A DNA stretch of 64,000 nucleotides from Pseudomonadota bacterium (GCA_014584465.1 JACTMU010000013.1:1-64000); one strand, 5' to 3'. Counted from the stretch's first letter, positions 18,873 to 28,226 are shown. Program-made: numbers and translations. Notes: generated by a model from the letters alone, not told the origin.

Positions 18873-21310
18873 GCTGAGGCCGTTCCGCCACCACCATTTG
18901 GAGGGGGTTTGATCTTTGCGATAGGGGCTGCAGACTCGCTGACCCCTCCTCCAGCTTTTTTAGGATAGTCAATTCGTTGATGGTAAATGCCAATCAAGAC
19001 ATAGATGAAAGCAGATTCGATGATGGAGAGATCACGCAAGGTGAGGTTGCACTCATCAAGTTGCCCATCCATAAACTTTCGTTGAATGATGTTTCTCACA
19101 ATGTTTCGCAGTCTGAGAGGTGTTGGTTCATCGAGCGATCTTGCTGCGGCCTCAATGCTGTCCGCCAACATACAGAGAGCTGCTTCGCGAAATTGAGGCT
19201 TTGGTCCAGGATATCGAAAATCTTCTTCAGCGACCGTGGCCCCGTTTTCAATAGCCTTGTTGTAAAAGAAGGATATAAGCGTGGTTCCATGATGCTGCAA
19301 GATGCCGTCAATGATCGGTTTGCCAAGCTTGTACTTCATTCCGAGTTCCACCCCATCTTTGACATGTGCGATCAAGATCGTCTTACTCATATTCGGACTT
19401 AGGTGATCATGGGGGTTGTTGCCAGAGCGTTGGTTTTCAATGAAGTAGTTGGAGTGAGCAATCTTACCAATGTCATGGTAGTAACTCATAACCTTCGCCA
19501 ACAGTGGGTTGGCGCCGATCTTTTCCGCAGCGCCTTCGACCATGTTTCCAACCACCAGAGAGTGGTGATAGGTCCCGGGAGCTTGAACGATCATCTCTTT
19601 CAATAGAGGATGGTTGAGGTTGCTGAGTTCAAGAAGTTTGATGTCCGTCGTATAGTTAAAGAGTGATTCAAGGAGGGGCGCAGTCATCATTGCAATGAGT
19701 GAGGAGAGGATCCCCGATATGCATCCTGCCGGAACGACCCAAAGGAGAAAGGGGAGAAGGTCGATCTCGCGTGGAGCGTAGGCACCATAAAGAAATGCAA
19801 TGCCCAGTGCATTGACCCAACCTGTGTGAAGTCCTGACCAATAGATGTCATTTCGCTTTTTGTAACCATGGATTGAGCGTGCTGCTACGATTCCGCCGAT
19901 CGCCGTGACGATGAAGAATGGGAAGTTCATATCGGCCATAAAACTCAAGGTGACAGCAGAAAAGAGAGTGTAGATCCAGATGATCTCACCTGAGCTGATG
20001 AGAAGGCCCACCAACATCGGACCAGATGCCACAGGTGCAGCAAAGAGAAAGACCTCCTGGGGTATGGTGGCGCCAATCTCTGAGAGAAAAGTGGTCCTTG
20101 TAAAGAAGAGAAAGATCTTCGTCACAACCACCACAAAGATCAGAATGACACCCATGACCGAGATGTCCTTATTTTCAATCAAAACCTTTCGGTGAGCAAA
20201 GCGTTTGAGGTAAGAAAATGCAGCAAGAAGAATGGTCATAAAGAGAAAAGTGATCATGATTGTTGTAAGATCATGGCGTTTGTCGGTCTGAACCTTTTCA
20301 ATCTCTCTTAAAAAGGTGACATGTATGGGCTGAACAACACTTCCCTGCGTGATGATGATCTGATTCTTTTTGACCGAAATCACAATGGGCAAGACGGAAT
20401 CTCTCGCCTTCTGTCGACGTTCTGCAGTCTCACGCATATTGAAAGTTACATTGGGGATCATGACCATTCTGGCGAGCTTGAGGAGGTGACCGCGATCTTT
20501 CTTTGAGAGGTACTCCAGATTTCTGATTTGATCGACTGGAAAGGCGTTGGCGTCGCTCGTCTCTTTCAGTAGAGTCTTCTCAACGGTGTACTCCTCTTTG
20601 GTCTCGCCTTTGCGGCCAAACATACGAATTAGAACTTGATCTTGACCAACAGGAACCGATTGATTCAAAGAGTCTACAATCTTTTCTGAAGACCAACTTT
20701 CAAGAATGCGAATCAAGAGATTTTCAATTTGAGCCGAAAACTCCTGCTCGGTAAGCCATTCGAAGAGGCGGTTGTCAATGGGACGGCTCAAAGAGGTCTC
20801 AAATTCAGGTTTGTTGGATAGAAAATCTTTGATCAGCTCTTCGCGTTTTCGAAGATCCTTCGGCCACTCGATCTGGCGAACCTTGGTTCGCATCAATCGA
20901 AAGGACTGATAGATCTGATTTACGATCTTGTCATATCCCGTAGGATCAAAATCAAAGATAGGAGGAATTGATTTTTCCACTTCAGCGCGCTTGGACTCAG
21001 TTGCAGATTCGTCGACAATTTCAAAGGCAATCGGAGATTTGATGTCACGATGGGCAATCTCGCCCTCAAGAAGGTCAACCGAGAAGTCGATCTTGTAGGA
21101 GATCAATAGGGAGAGCGTCAGACAAAAGACAAAGAGAAAAAATATTCGTTGGGCATCGAGGTGAGTTTCAAAGTGGAGAAGAATTCTTCCGAAAAAAGTC
21201 TTTTCCAATCCAACTTTGTGCACCCAATTTGAAAATTGAGTGGATCGGTCCACATACTTTGCCCGCTGTTGGAGGTTTTCACTTGATGACTTTGGGCTCT
21301 TCTTCATCAC
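18869..21310 (-). CDS. 7TM-HD family cyclic-di-AMP phosphodiesterase-like protein (PgpH/YqfF type)
   Basis: An 813-residue membrane protein: an N-terminal segment (FFLFVFCLTLSLLISYKI), a large extracytoplasmic 7TMR-HDED domain, a block of about seven membrane helices, and a cytoplasmic HD hydrolase domain with MSYYHDIGKIAHSNYFIENQ near residue 610. The HD part includes PGTYHHSLVVGNMVEGAA and GILQHHGT. PgpH-type proteins hydrolyse c-di-AMP in Firmicutes; the domain order is identical here. Whether this organism makes c-di-AMP cannot be judged, since no diadenylate cyclase gene lies in the window. Overlaps ybeY. Confidence 0.88.
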   Translation of the reverse strand: MMKKSPKSSSENLQQRAKYVDRSTQFSNWVHKVGLEKTFFGRILLHFETHLDAQRIFFLFVFCLTLSLLISYKIDFSVDLLEGEIAHRDIKSPIAFEIVDESATESKRAEVEKSIPPIFDFDPTGYDKIVNQIYQSFRLMRTKVRQIEWPKDLRKREELIKDFLSNKPEFETSLSRPIDNRLFEWLTEQEFSAQIENLLIRILESWSSEKIVDSLNQSVPVGQDQVLIRMFGRKGETKEEYTVEKTLLKETSDANAFPVDQIRNLEYLSKKDRGHLLKLARMVMIPNVTFNMRETAERRQKARDSVLPIVISVKKNQIIITQGSVVQPIHVTFLREIEKVQTDKRHDLTTIMITFLFMTILLAAFSYLKRFAHRKVLIENKDISVMGVILIFVVVVTKIFLFFTRTTFLSEIGATIPQEVFLFAAPVASGPMLVGLLISSGEIIWIYTLFSAVTLSFMADMNFPFFIVTAIGGIVAARSIHGYKKRNDIYWSGLHTGWVNALGIAFLYGAYAPREIDLLPFLLWVVPAGCISGILSSLIAMMTAPLLESLFNYTTDIKLLELSNLNHPLLKEMIVQAPGTYHHSLVVGNMVEGAAEKIGANPLLAKVMSYYHDIGKIAHSNYFIENQRSGNNPHDHLSPNMSKTILIAHVKDGVELGMKYKLGKPIIDGILQHHGTTLISFFYNKAIENGATVAEEDFRYPGPKPQFREAALCMLADSIEAAARSLDEPTPLRLRNIVRNIIQRKFMDGQLDECNLTLRDLSIIESAFIYVLIGIYHQRIDYPKKAGGGVSESAAPIAKIKPPPNGGGGTASA

Positions 21311-21588
21311 TTTAAGTCTAGATCCTTCTGTTTTAAATCACAATTTGTTCTGGAGACACTCTCCTATTTAACGGCATTTGTCTCGTATATCCTGATATTT
21401 TATGATATGACTACTCTTTAGTCGCAATTGATCTATCTGTTATGCTCATTTCCCGTGGTTGTCCCGTTCATCGTCTCTGTGGTTCATATGGGCTCCACCT
21501 CGCGAGGGGTTTGAATCCCGTTGCTTTGAATTGACTTAGGTGGTCAGTAGAAGATTGTGACCAAGGACTGAACTGGAGGTGAAGGGCG

Positions 21589-22407
21589 ATGGTGATCCCA
21601 CCCAAGAATCTGGACGAGATGGAAGCATTGGAACGTGTGGTCGAGGCGTTAAGGGGACCAGATGGATGTCCCTGGGATCGGGAACAGACCCATCGATCAC
21701 TTCTTCCCTTTGCGGTTGAAGAGGTCTATGAGTTTCTTGAAGCCATTGAGTCGGGTGATGCCGAGCACGTCGTGGAAGAACTTGGAGACCTGCTGCTACA
21801 GGTGGTTCTGCATGCACAGATTGCAAAAGAGTCAGGGTCGTTCACCTTGTCCACGGTGGTTCAACGGCTGAACGAAAAGATGATTCGTCGACATCCTCAC
21901 GTCTTTAGTGATGGCGTTGCTCAAAATTCGAAGGAGGTCTTGGCTCAATGGTCGAAGATCAAAGATCAAGAGACCAAGGGTGAAGCGGACCTTGAAAAAA
22001 CGAAAAAGAGGTCGTTGGGTGGACCAAAGAGTTTGCCGAGTCTTCAGAGAGCCCAAAAGATTGGTGAAAAGACCCATCAGCTTAAGTTTGATTGGTCGAA
22101 TGCTCGAGAGGTTTTTGCAAAGGTTGAAGAGGAGGTATCTGAACTCAAAGCCACTTTGGTTGATTTGGATCAAGAACTGCAGAGAGCGGAGTTGGGAGAT
22201 GTACTTTTTACCGTGGTCCAACTTGGCCGACACCTTGGGATCGATGCAGAGGGTGCTCTTAGAGAAGCCAATGAGCGTTTTGAGGGACGATTTCATCAGA
22301 TGAATCAACTTGCAGATCAAGAGAATGTCAGCTTTTCAGAGCTCGCACTCGAAGAGAAAGAGAAACTTTGGCAAAGGGCAAAAGAGCTCGAACGAACCAC
22401 TAAATGA
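21589..22407 (+). CDS. mazG: Nucleoside triphosphate pyrophosphohydrolase MazG
   Basis: MazG hydrolyses (d)NTPs to monophosphates and pyrophosphate. Two MazG domains are visible: the N-terminal one with GCPWDREQTHRSL and EEVYEF..EELGDLLLQV, and the C-terminal one with EEVSELKATL and AELGDVLFTVVQL. The length of 272 residues matches E. coli MazG. GGAGG lies 9 bases before the ATG. Its 3' end overlaps the convergent transglycosylase gene by 8 bp. Confidence 0.95.
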   Translation: MVIPPKNLDEMEALERVVEALRGPDGCPWDREQTHRSLLPFAVEEVYEFLEAIESGDAEHVVEELGDLLLQVVLHAQIAKESGSFTLSTVVQRLNEKMIRRHPHVFSDGVAQNSKEVLAQWSKIKDQETKGEADLEKTKKRSLGGPKSLPSLQRAQKIGEKTHQLKFDWSNAREVFAKVEEEVSELKATLVDLDQELQRAELGDVLFTVVQLGRHLGIDAEGALREANERFEGRFHQMNQLADQENVSFSELALEEKEKLWQRAKELERTTK

Positions 22408-23134
22408 AGGATTTGAAATTGCGGGTCAATTTTAGGATGCGATTCACATAGGAGGGTGCGTGATGAGTTCCGCAGTGGGCATTGCCACGAAATTGAAACC
22501 TATCTCTAACAAATTTTTCTGCACGTTGCCTTCCACAAAGATGGATGACCGCGGCCAACTTTGCTCGATCGGTTGAGGAGACGTTTTTGATTCGATGATT
22601 TCTTGTTATGGAGGTCAGATCAAAATGAAGTTTCAGGGCGGCAGCCTTGATGGCGTGAGAGGGCCACGCACGTGAGTAGATGCCATGCAACCAGCATGAG
22701 TCAAAGTTGTACCATGGACTTCGCGGAATGACTTCGCGATCGATCATACAGAGATCAGTTCCCTCTGCGAAGGTTCCTTTGGTGCTTTGGAAAAGTCCAA
22801 AAGAGGAGGAGGCAGGTGAATAGATCTTGCTCCAAAGTGAACTTAGCTTCCAGGTCCAGCCAGGACTTGCCAGAGGATTTCCCGAGCTTTCCGATTGGGC
22901 AATGGCTGCAAGGAGCTCGGGAGGAACCTGGTGTGTGGAGTATTTTTGAAAATCAGTGCCATAGGAACTCCATGTTTCCATCACGGTTTTGGGTTTTGTG
23001 AGAGAAAAGAGAGAGAGAACTTCAAGGGGCTTTTGATAGATCTGAAATAGAAAGTTGATTCCAACAATGGTGAGAAGGACCATCAGGTAGAGACGCGTTT
23101 GAGATCTCTTTTTCTTCTTGGACTTTTTTGCCAT
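22400..23134 (-). CDS. Membrane-anchored lytic transglycosylase-like (SLT) protein
   Basis: A 244-residue protein with a basic N-terminus (AKKSKKKKRS), one membrane anchor (LYLMVLLTIVGINFLFQIY) and a periplasmic SLT-type lysozyme-fold domain. The segment VPPELLAAIAQSESSGNPLA holds the probable catalytic glutamate, and SSFGLFQSTKGTF is the family's GLxQ motif region. Such enzymes cleave peptidoglycan glycan strands. I chose the ATG at 23134; the frame extends 4 codons upstream. Divergent from the HD gene, with a palindromic repeat between them. Confidence 0.75.
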   Translation of the reverse strand: MAKKSKKKKRSQTRLYLMVLLTIVGINFLFQIYQKPLEVLSLFSLTKPKTVMETWSSYGTDFQKYSTHQVPPELLAAIAQSESSGNPLASPGWTWKLSSLWSKIYSPASSSFGLFQSTKGTFAEGTDLCMIDREVIPRSPWYNFDSCWLHGIYSRAWPSHAIKAAALKLHFDLTSITRNHRIKNVSSTDRAKLAAVIHLCGRQRAEKFVRDRFQFRGNAHCGTHHAPSYVNRILKLTRNFKSFI

Positions 23135-23237
23135 TAGCCCCAGCACTTAGGTTGGTTTTGCATCACTCACGCATCATATTATCAAAATGCCTCGCCTCTT
23201 CCCACCTCCCTAAGTTGGGTTTTTTGTCCCTCTCTAG

Positions 23238-23403
23238 AGTGTTTGGCGCGAAACCTGCTTTCGAGTGAATTTGCATAAGTTTTTCTTATACCGAGGCGGG
23301 CCGACGAAGGGCTAGGCCAGAGGCGCTAACTCGAGGAGGCTCAACAAAGGTACATGGCAAACTTAAGACAAATTCATCGCAATGAGGTTTCGCGCCATAC
23401 ATC
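23238..23403. repeat. Palindromic element family 1, copy 2
   Basis: AGTGTTTGGCGCGAAACCTG opens the left arm and GAGGTTTCGCGCC closes the right arm. The conserved centre (GGGCTAGGCC, GGCGCTAACTCGAGGAGGC) is retained. The inner right arm (GGTACATGGCAAACTTAAG) has diverged from perfect pairing. It fills most of the divergent 409-base gap between the transglycosylase and HD genes. Confidence 0.88.
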
Positions 23404-23543
23404 TTCGAGCTTCCCTTTTTCTCATTGATTTTTCTCTTCGCATCAATAATGTTAGCCTGTCGCTCATTTAAGAGAAATAGTACCAGGCACGAAATAGGTC
23501 TTATCCCGGTGCGAACCGCGGGAGGAAAGGGCAGTAGAGAAGA

Positions 23544-24194
23544 ATGACATTTGATTTCTGTGACCAACGATTGGATCAATTGAAGGATCTCGCAAAAGAT
23601 AGGTATGATCATGGAGACTCCGGTCATGATTTTGCTCACATTTTGAGGGTATTATCTTGGTGCTACCGGTTAGGAATAGCGAACGAAGCCAACCTGTCCA
23701 TTCTGTTGCCGGCAGCACTTCTCCATGATGTTGTGAATTTACCAAAGGATCATCCAAATCGGTCTCAAGCAAGTGAGATGGCGGTTTCAGAGGCAAGAGA
23801 GCTGCTCACTCGTTGTGGATATGATGAGACGGAGATTGAAGTTATCAGCAAATCCATTTTAGAGCATAGTTTTTCGCTTGGCAGATCGCCCAGCTCGATC
23901 GAATCAGCGATATTGCAGGACGCCGATCGCCTGGATGCGATCGGTGCCATTGGCGTCATGAGAATGGTGACCTGTGGATGCAAGATGGGTTCTAAATACT
24001 ATGACATCGATGATCCATTTGCCAAGAGGCGTGACCTGAATGATAAGAAGTTTTCAATGGACCATCTTGAAGTAAAACTTTTTAGGCTAGCTGAAAAGAT
24101 GAACACGAGCCAAGCCAGAGAAGAGGCTGTACGAAGAACACGATTTATGAAGGATTTTCTCAATCAAATCAAGACCGAAATCGAGGCCTCTTGA
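23544..24194 (+). CDS. HD-domain phosphohydrolase
   Basis: A 216-residue soluble metal-dependent hydrolase. The HD residues are visible in order: GHDFAHILRV, the HD doublet in LLHDVVNLP, the histidine of ILEHSFSLG and LQDADRLDAIGAIG. This arrangement matches the YedJ-like HD family, whose substrates (probably nucleotides) are not settled. The gene stands alone on the plus strand and is bracketed by family 1 repeat material on both sides: copy 2 upstream, end fragments downstream. Confidence 0.8.
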   Translation: MTFDFCDQRLDQLKDLAKDRYDHGDSGHDFAHILRVLSWCYRLGIANEANLSILLPAALLHDVVNLPKDHPNRSQASEMAVSEARELLTRCGYDETEIEVISKSILEHSFSLGRSPSSIESAILQDADRLDAIGAIGVMRMVTCGCKMGSKYYDIDDPFAKRRDLNDKKFSMDHLEVKLFRLAEKMNTSQAREEAVRRTRFMKDFLNQIKTEIEAS

Positions 24195-24204
24195 GCACGA
24201 CCTG

Positions 24205-24287
24205 TCAAGCAGGTTTCGCGCCAAGCACTATTTAAACCTAAGGCGGGCTCGTGTGGTTTGTGGTGGCTGGCACGAAACCTCATTTGG
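24205..24287. repeat. End fragments of palindromic element family 1
   Basis: AAGCAGGTTTCGCGCCAAGCACTA (from 24207) is a right end and GGCTGGCACGAAACCTCATTT (from about 24264) a left end of family 1. They lie head-away from each other with about 30 unrelated bases between, so these are broken termini rather than a full element. Confidence 0.65.
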
Positions 24288-24319
24288 ACCTAATTTAAAG
24301 CCATGAGGCATTTGGACCG

Positions 24320-24907
24320 ATGAGTAATCTGATGAATTCGACTGCTCGAAAATCCATTTTGGATCGTGAACCAAGATACACTCTGGCCGAGGAAGATTCG
24401 CGTTTTCTCTGTTTTGTGACGAACAAAAAGAGAAAGAGATCTTTTGCCATTGATCTGGTCAACATTTCAACCACAGGCTTGGTCTTTGCAATCGAAAATG
24501 AGATGGCGCCTGACCTTGGCGAGTACATCAAGATGGAGTTCTTGGTTCCTGGATTTGGACAGATCGCATGCGTGGGCCGAGTGGTGCGACTTGAGCGGTC
24601 TACTTCGAGGATTGCAAGACCAATGGTATCCACAAACGTTGTGCGTGTCGCTTTGACATTTGAAAACCTCAATCGAGCTCATCATAAGGCACTTCGATCT
24701 GGTTTGGAAAAGAAGATACGTTTTCAGAGATTTAACTACTTCCGGCAGCGTTGGGGAGTGTTTGCAGGTTTTCTCTTGAGTCACTACAAGGTCGTCATGT
24801 TGATTGCCTTGACCTCAATTCTCGTTATCGCGCTCTTTTACTTACTGTTGCAACCATCTGAAAATTATATGGAGAGGTGGCCCATCCCGTGGGGGACACG
24901 TTTCTAA
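24320..24907 (+). CDS. PilZ-like domain protein with C-terminal membrane segment
   Basis: A 195-residue protein. REPRYTLAEEDSRFLCF and DLVNISTTGLVFAIE resemble the PilZ arginine and (D/N)xSxxG motifs used to bind cyclic di-GMP; the usual second arginine of the RxxxR motif is not clear, so binding is uncertain. A single hydrophobic helix (VVMLIALTSILVIALFYLLL) near residue 165 would anchor it, leaving a short tail outside. The start at 24320 has no strong ribosome site. A 7-bp stem (TCCTTGG/CCAAGGA) follows the stop. Confidence 0.55.
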   Translation: MSNLMNSTARKSILDREPRYTLAEEDSRFLCFVTNKKRKRSFAIDLVNISTTGLVFAIENEMAPDLGEYIKMEFLVPGFGQIACVGRVVRLERSTSRIARPMVSTNVVRVALTFENLNRAHHKALRSGLEKKIRFQRFNYFRQRWGVFAGFLLSHYKVVMLIALTSILVIALFYLLLQPSENYMERWPIPWGTRF

Positions 24908-24988
24908 AATCCTTGGCGCAAGATGACCAAGGACACCATTGCCTCCTCCGTCATTAAGATTGCATTTGGACCTTCAGACCTGTACCTG

Positions 24989-25165
24989 TATAGTAGTGCT
25001 TGGCGCGAAACCTCATTTCGGTGAATTTGTCATAAGTTTTCCTTATACCTTCGTTGAGCCTCCTCGAGTTAGCGCCTCTGGCTAGCCCATCGTCGGTCCG
25101 CCTCGGTATAAGAAAAACTTATGTAAATTCACTCGAAAGCAGGTTTCGCGCCAAGCACTATAGTA
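24989..25165. repeat. Palindromic element family 1, copy 3, with 7-bp flanking direct repeat
   Basis: The element proper spans 24996-25158, from GTGCTTGGCGCGAAACCT to AGGTTTCGCGCCAAGCAC, in inverted orientation relative to the other copies. It is flanked on both sides by TATAGTA (24989-24995 and 25159-25165), which looks like a target-site duplication. The inner arms (CATAAGTTTTCCTTATACC with GGTATAAGAAAAACTTATG) are nearly complementary. It ends 32 bases before the prfB start. Confidence 0.9.
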
Positions 25166-25190
25166 GAAACAGCGAGAAGGGAGCAAGCAA

Positions 25191-26313
25191 ATGGAGATAC
25201 AGACCAAGTCGAGTGATGTGAAGTCAAGAATAGACCGCCTTAAAAAGCAGGTTGGTGAGCTCAGGGGGTTTCTTTGACATTGAAGTCAAAGAGAAGAGAT
25301 TGCAAGAGCTAGCACTATCCTCCGAGAATCCCGAATTGTGGAATGACCACAAACAGATGCAAAAGATCAATGAGGAGAAGATTCTTCTCGAACGCGTTGT
25401 GGAGAGTTGGCAGGGTTTATCCCAGAAAAGTGAAGATTTTGGTCTTCTGTTTGAGATGGTGGTCGAGGAGGGTGACGACAAGGCCTTTAGGGACTTGGAG
25501 CAGGATCTCAAGGCGGCCGAACGAGAAGCTGAGGACCTTGAGCTTAAGAAGATGCTCAGCGGAGAGCTTGACTCACACAGCACCTACCTCTGCGTGAACT
25601 CCGGCGCTGGTGGAACCGAAGCGTGTGACTGGGCCTCGATGCTTCTGAGGATGTACGTTCGTTTTGCAGAACGCGAAGGTTTTAAGGTGGAGTTGTTGGA
25701 GATGACCGAGGGTGAGGGCGCCGGAATTAAGTCGGCAACACTTCACATTCAGGGACCTTATGCCTACGGTCTTCTTAAGGCAGAGAACGGAGTTCATCGA
25801 TTGGTTCGCATCAGCCCCTTTGACTCCAACGCAAGACGCCATACAAGTTTTGCGGCTGTTTTTGCCTATGCCGAGATCGATGATGAGATTGAGATTGAGA
25901 TCAAACCGGATGAGCTCAACGTCGACACCTATCGCTCAAGTGGGGCCGGAGGGCAGCACATCAATAAGACCGACTCTGCGGTTCGAATCACTCACATTCC
26001 AACTGGCATTGTGGTTCAGTGCCAGAACCAACGCAGCCAACATGCCAACCGCGACGCTGCAATGAAGATGCTCAAGGCCGCTTTGTATGAGCGAGAGGTG
26101 GAGGCGCGTGAAAAGGTGCAAAAGGCTGCGGAGGCACAGAAGAAGGCTGTGGAGTGGGGGAGTCAGATTCGCTCTTACGTCATGCATCCCTATCAAATGG
26201 TGAAGGATCATCGCATCGATTTTGAAACCTCCGATGTGGGCGGGGTGATGGATGGAAAAATTGAGAGTTTTGTTCACGCCTACCTAAAGGCCTCTGCTAA
26301 AGGAGAGGTGTGA
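25191..26313 (+). CDS. prfB: Peptide chain release factor 2 (programmed +1 frameshift)
   Basis: RF2 terminates translation at UGA and UAA. The gene is read in two frames: 25191-25274, then 25276-26313 after a +1 shift at the in-frame TGA (25275-25277). The first segment codes MEIQTKSSDVKSRIDRLKKQ and continues to LRGFL; the second continues with DIEVKEKRLQEL. The GGQ motif (SGAGGQHINK) and the anticodon-like SPFDSNARRH region (RF2 SPF tripeptide) are intact. Total about 373 residues, normal for RF2. The ATG at 25191 has AGAAGGGAG upstream. The stop overlaps lolC by one base. A start at 25252 would miss the true N-terminus. Confidence 0.96.
25261..25277 (+). promoter_or_regulatory. prfB autoregulatory +1 frameshift site
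   Basis: AGGGGG TTT CTT TGA C matches the classical RF2 site: an internal Shine-Dalgarno-like AGGGGG, then CUU followed by the UGA stop and a C, which makes a poor termination context. Low RF2 favours slipping from CUU to UUU and reading on; high RF2 favours termination. Confidence 0.95.
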
Positions 26314-27536
26314 TGCTTCCGTTGTGGATGTCGTGGAGATATCTGACCTCCAAGGGAAGTTTCTTGAGTTTGACGACGATTCTCTCTCTTCTTGGAATGA
26401 TCATTGGGGTTGGGGCACTTGTGGCGAGCATGGCCGTTTTCAGTGGATTTGAGACAACCCTCAAGCATGCGGTGATTGATGTTGTTGGTCACATGATGCT
26501 TGTGAAGCGAGATTCGCGAATCGAGTCTTTGGCAGAGCTTGAGCGGCAGATCTACGAGATCGAGCCCTCTGTTCAAAGCATCACTCCATTTGTAAGGACT
26601 GAGGCCATTTTGGCTTCCAAGGGGCGCATCTCCAATGTGCTGGTGGAGGGGATTGATCGTGAGACTGCTTCCAAAGTCGTTCGTATCGAAAAGAGGTTGA
26701 TCGAAGGGAAGTACAGCGTAGAGAGTCAGAACGGGACAAGTGTTGCTCTCCTTGGAAAAGGTTTGGCAAAGAAAATGGATCTCCATGTAGGAGATTCCTT
26801 CCTTGTTGTGGTCCCTCAGCCGGCGGCGACGTCACCGCGAAATTTCACCCCTGTAAAAAAGAAGTTTTTGGTTGGAGGTCTGCTCGATCTAGGAAAGTAT
26901 GAGTTTGATCAGCGGATGGTCGTTACTTCGATGCAGAGTGTGCAGAGTCTTTCAGGAATCGGAGATGCCATAACGGGTGTAAGGATCCGCATGGAAAATG
27001 ATGACCATGCGGTGAAGCTCAGTGGTCCTTTGGCAGAGAAGCTTGGGGAGTCCTTCTTTTCCATCAATTGGTTTGAGATCAACAGAAATCTGTTTGATGC
27101 CATTCGGTTGGAGAAGATGGTCATCTTTCTGGTTATTTTGATCATCGTTGTGGCAGCATGTTTTAACATTTCAAGCACCCTTTTTATCAGTGTTCTTCGA
27201 CGCTACAGCGACATCAGTATTCTTAAAGCCGTGGGAGCAAAGAGGGGATTTGTGATTGGAATCTTTACCTATCAAGGTCTCTTGATCGGAGTGGTGGGCT
27301 CAGCGCTGGGCATTTTATTGGGAATTTTCTTGAGTTATGGATTTTTCTTTTTGCAGGAGCACTTTCAATTGTTGGCAGGAGAAGTTTATAAATTGGATCG
27401 TATCTACGTAGAGATTCGCTGGACCGATCTCTTGGGAACCTTCTTGGCAGCTCTCTTCATCTGCTTTTTGTCCACCTTGGCCCCAGCATGGAGGGGAGCA
27501 AGGCTCAATCCCGTGGAGGGACTTCGATATGAGTAG
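26313..27536 (+). CDS. lolC: Lipoprotein-releasing ABC transporter permease (LolC/LolE family)
   Basis: The inner-membrane permease that extracts lipoproteins for delivery to LolA. It has an N-terminal membrane helix (LTTILSLLGMIIGVGALVASM), a periplasmic MacB-like core, and three C-terminal helices typical of FtsX-type permeases, ending LAPAWRGARLNPVEGLRYE. Only one permease is present beside LolD, so it may act as a homodimer (LolF type) rather than a LolC/LolE pair. I chose the ATG at 26313 (AGGAG 7 bases upstream) over the GTG one codon earlier. Confidence 0.9.
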   Translation: MLPLWMSWRYLTSKGSFLSLTTILSLLGMIIGVGALVASMAVFSGFETTLKHAVIDVVGHMMLVKRDSRIESLAELERQIYEIEPSVQSITPFVRTEAILASKGRISNVLVEGIDRETASKVVRIEKRLIEGKYSVESQNGTSVALLGKGLAKKMDLHVGDSFLVVVPQPAATSPRNFTPVKKKFLVGGLLDLGKYEFDQRMVVTSMQSVQSLSGIGDAITGVRIRMENDDHAVKLSGPLAEKLGESFFSINWFEINRNLFDAIRLEKMVIFLVILIIVVAACFNISSTLFISVLRRYSDISILKAVGAKRGFVIGIFTYQGLLIGVVGSALGILLGIFLSYGFFFLQEHFQLLAGEVYKLDRIYVEIRWTDLLGTFLAALFICFLSTLAPAWRGARLNPVEGLRYE

Positions 27537-27545
27537 GTTAGAAGC

Positions 27546-28226
27546 ATGAGTGGGTCACCAATTTTGAAAGCTCAGGGTTTGCGCAAGGTCTACAAGATGG
27601 GGAGATCTTTTTTGGAGGTTCTTAAGGGGATTGACTTGGAGATCATGCCAGGTGAAGCCCTTTGTGTTGTGGGAGCCTCGGGTACGGGGAAGAGCACTTT
27701 GCTTCACATTTTGGGGGCATTGGATCGACCTACAAAAGGCACCATCCTATTTGAGGGGAGGGATCTTTTTGCGCAGACCGATGAAAAGCTTGCGCAATTT
27801 CGTAATGAGACCCTGGGATTTGCTTTTCAGTTCCACCATCTTCTGCCTGAGTTTTCAGCCCTTGAAAATGTAATGATGCCCTGCAGAATCGCGGGTTTTT
27901 CTAAGAAACGTGCAGAGGAGGAGTCTGAGGTGCTTCTGGCCCGACTTGGATTGAGCGCTCGTCTGCACCACTTTCCCTCTGAGCTGAGTGGTGGAGAGCA
28001 ACAGAGGGTTGCCATTGCGCGGGCGTTGGTACGATCACCCAAGATACTTCTTGCCGATGAGCCAACGGGAAATCTTGATCGAGCCAATGGGCGACAGATT
28101 GAGGAGCTCTTTTTTGAACTCAAGGAGGAGTTTGGGTTGACTCTCGTTGTGGTAACCCATGATCAGAGCTTTGCTGCGCGATTCCCAAGGATCCTCACGA
28201 TTGAAGATGGGCGCTGGAAAACATAG
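27546..28226 (+). CDS. lolD: Lipoprotein-releasing ABC transporter ATP-binding protein LolD
   Basis: The ATPase of the lipoprotein-release machine. Walker A GASGTGKST (about residue 42), the family's FQFHHLLPEFSALENVMMP segment, signature LSGGEQQRVAIARAL and Walker B ILLADEPTGNLD are all intact. The 226-residue length is typical. It follows the permease gene by 9 bp. A gap of about 150 bases with a CGCCCTT/AAGGGCG stem (28325-28347) separates it from bamA. Confidence 0.94.
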   Translation: MSGSPILKAQGLRKVYKMGRSFLEVLKGIDLEIMPGEALCVVGASGTGKSTLLHILGALDRPTKGTILFEGRDLFAQTDEKLAQFRNETLGFAFQFHHLLPEFSALENVMMPCRIAGFSKKRAEEESEVLLARLGLSARLHHFPSELSGGEQQRVAIARALVRSPKILLADEPTGNLDRANGRQIEELFFELKEEFGLTLVVVTHDQSFAARFPRILTIEDGRWKT

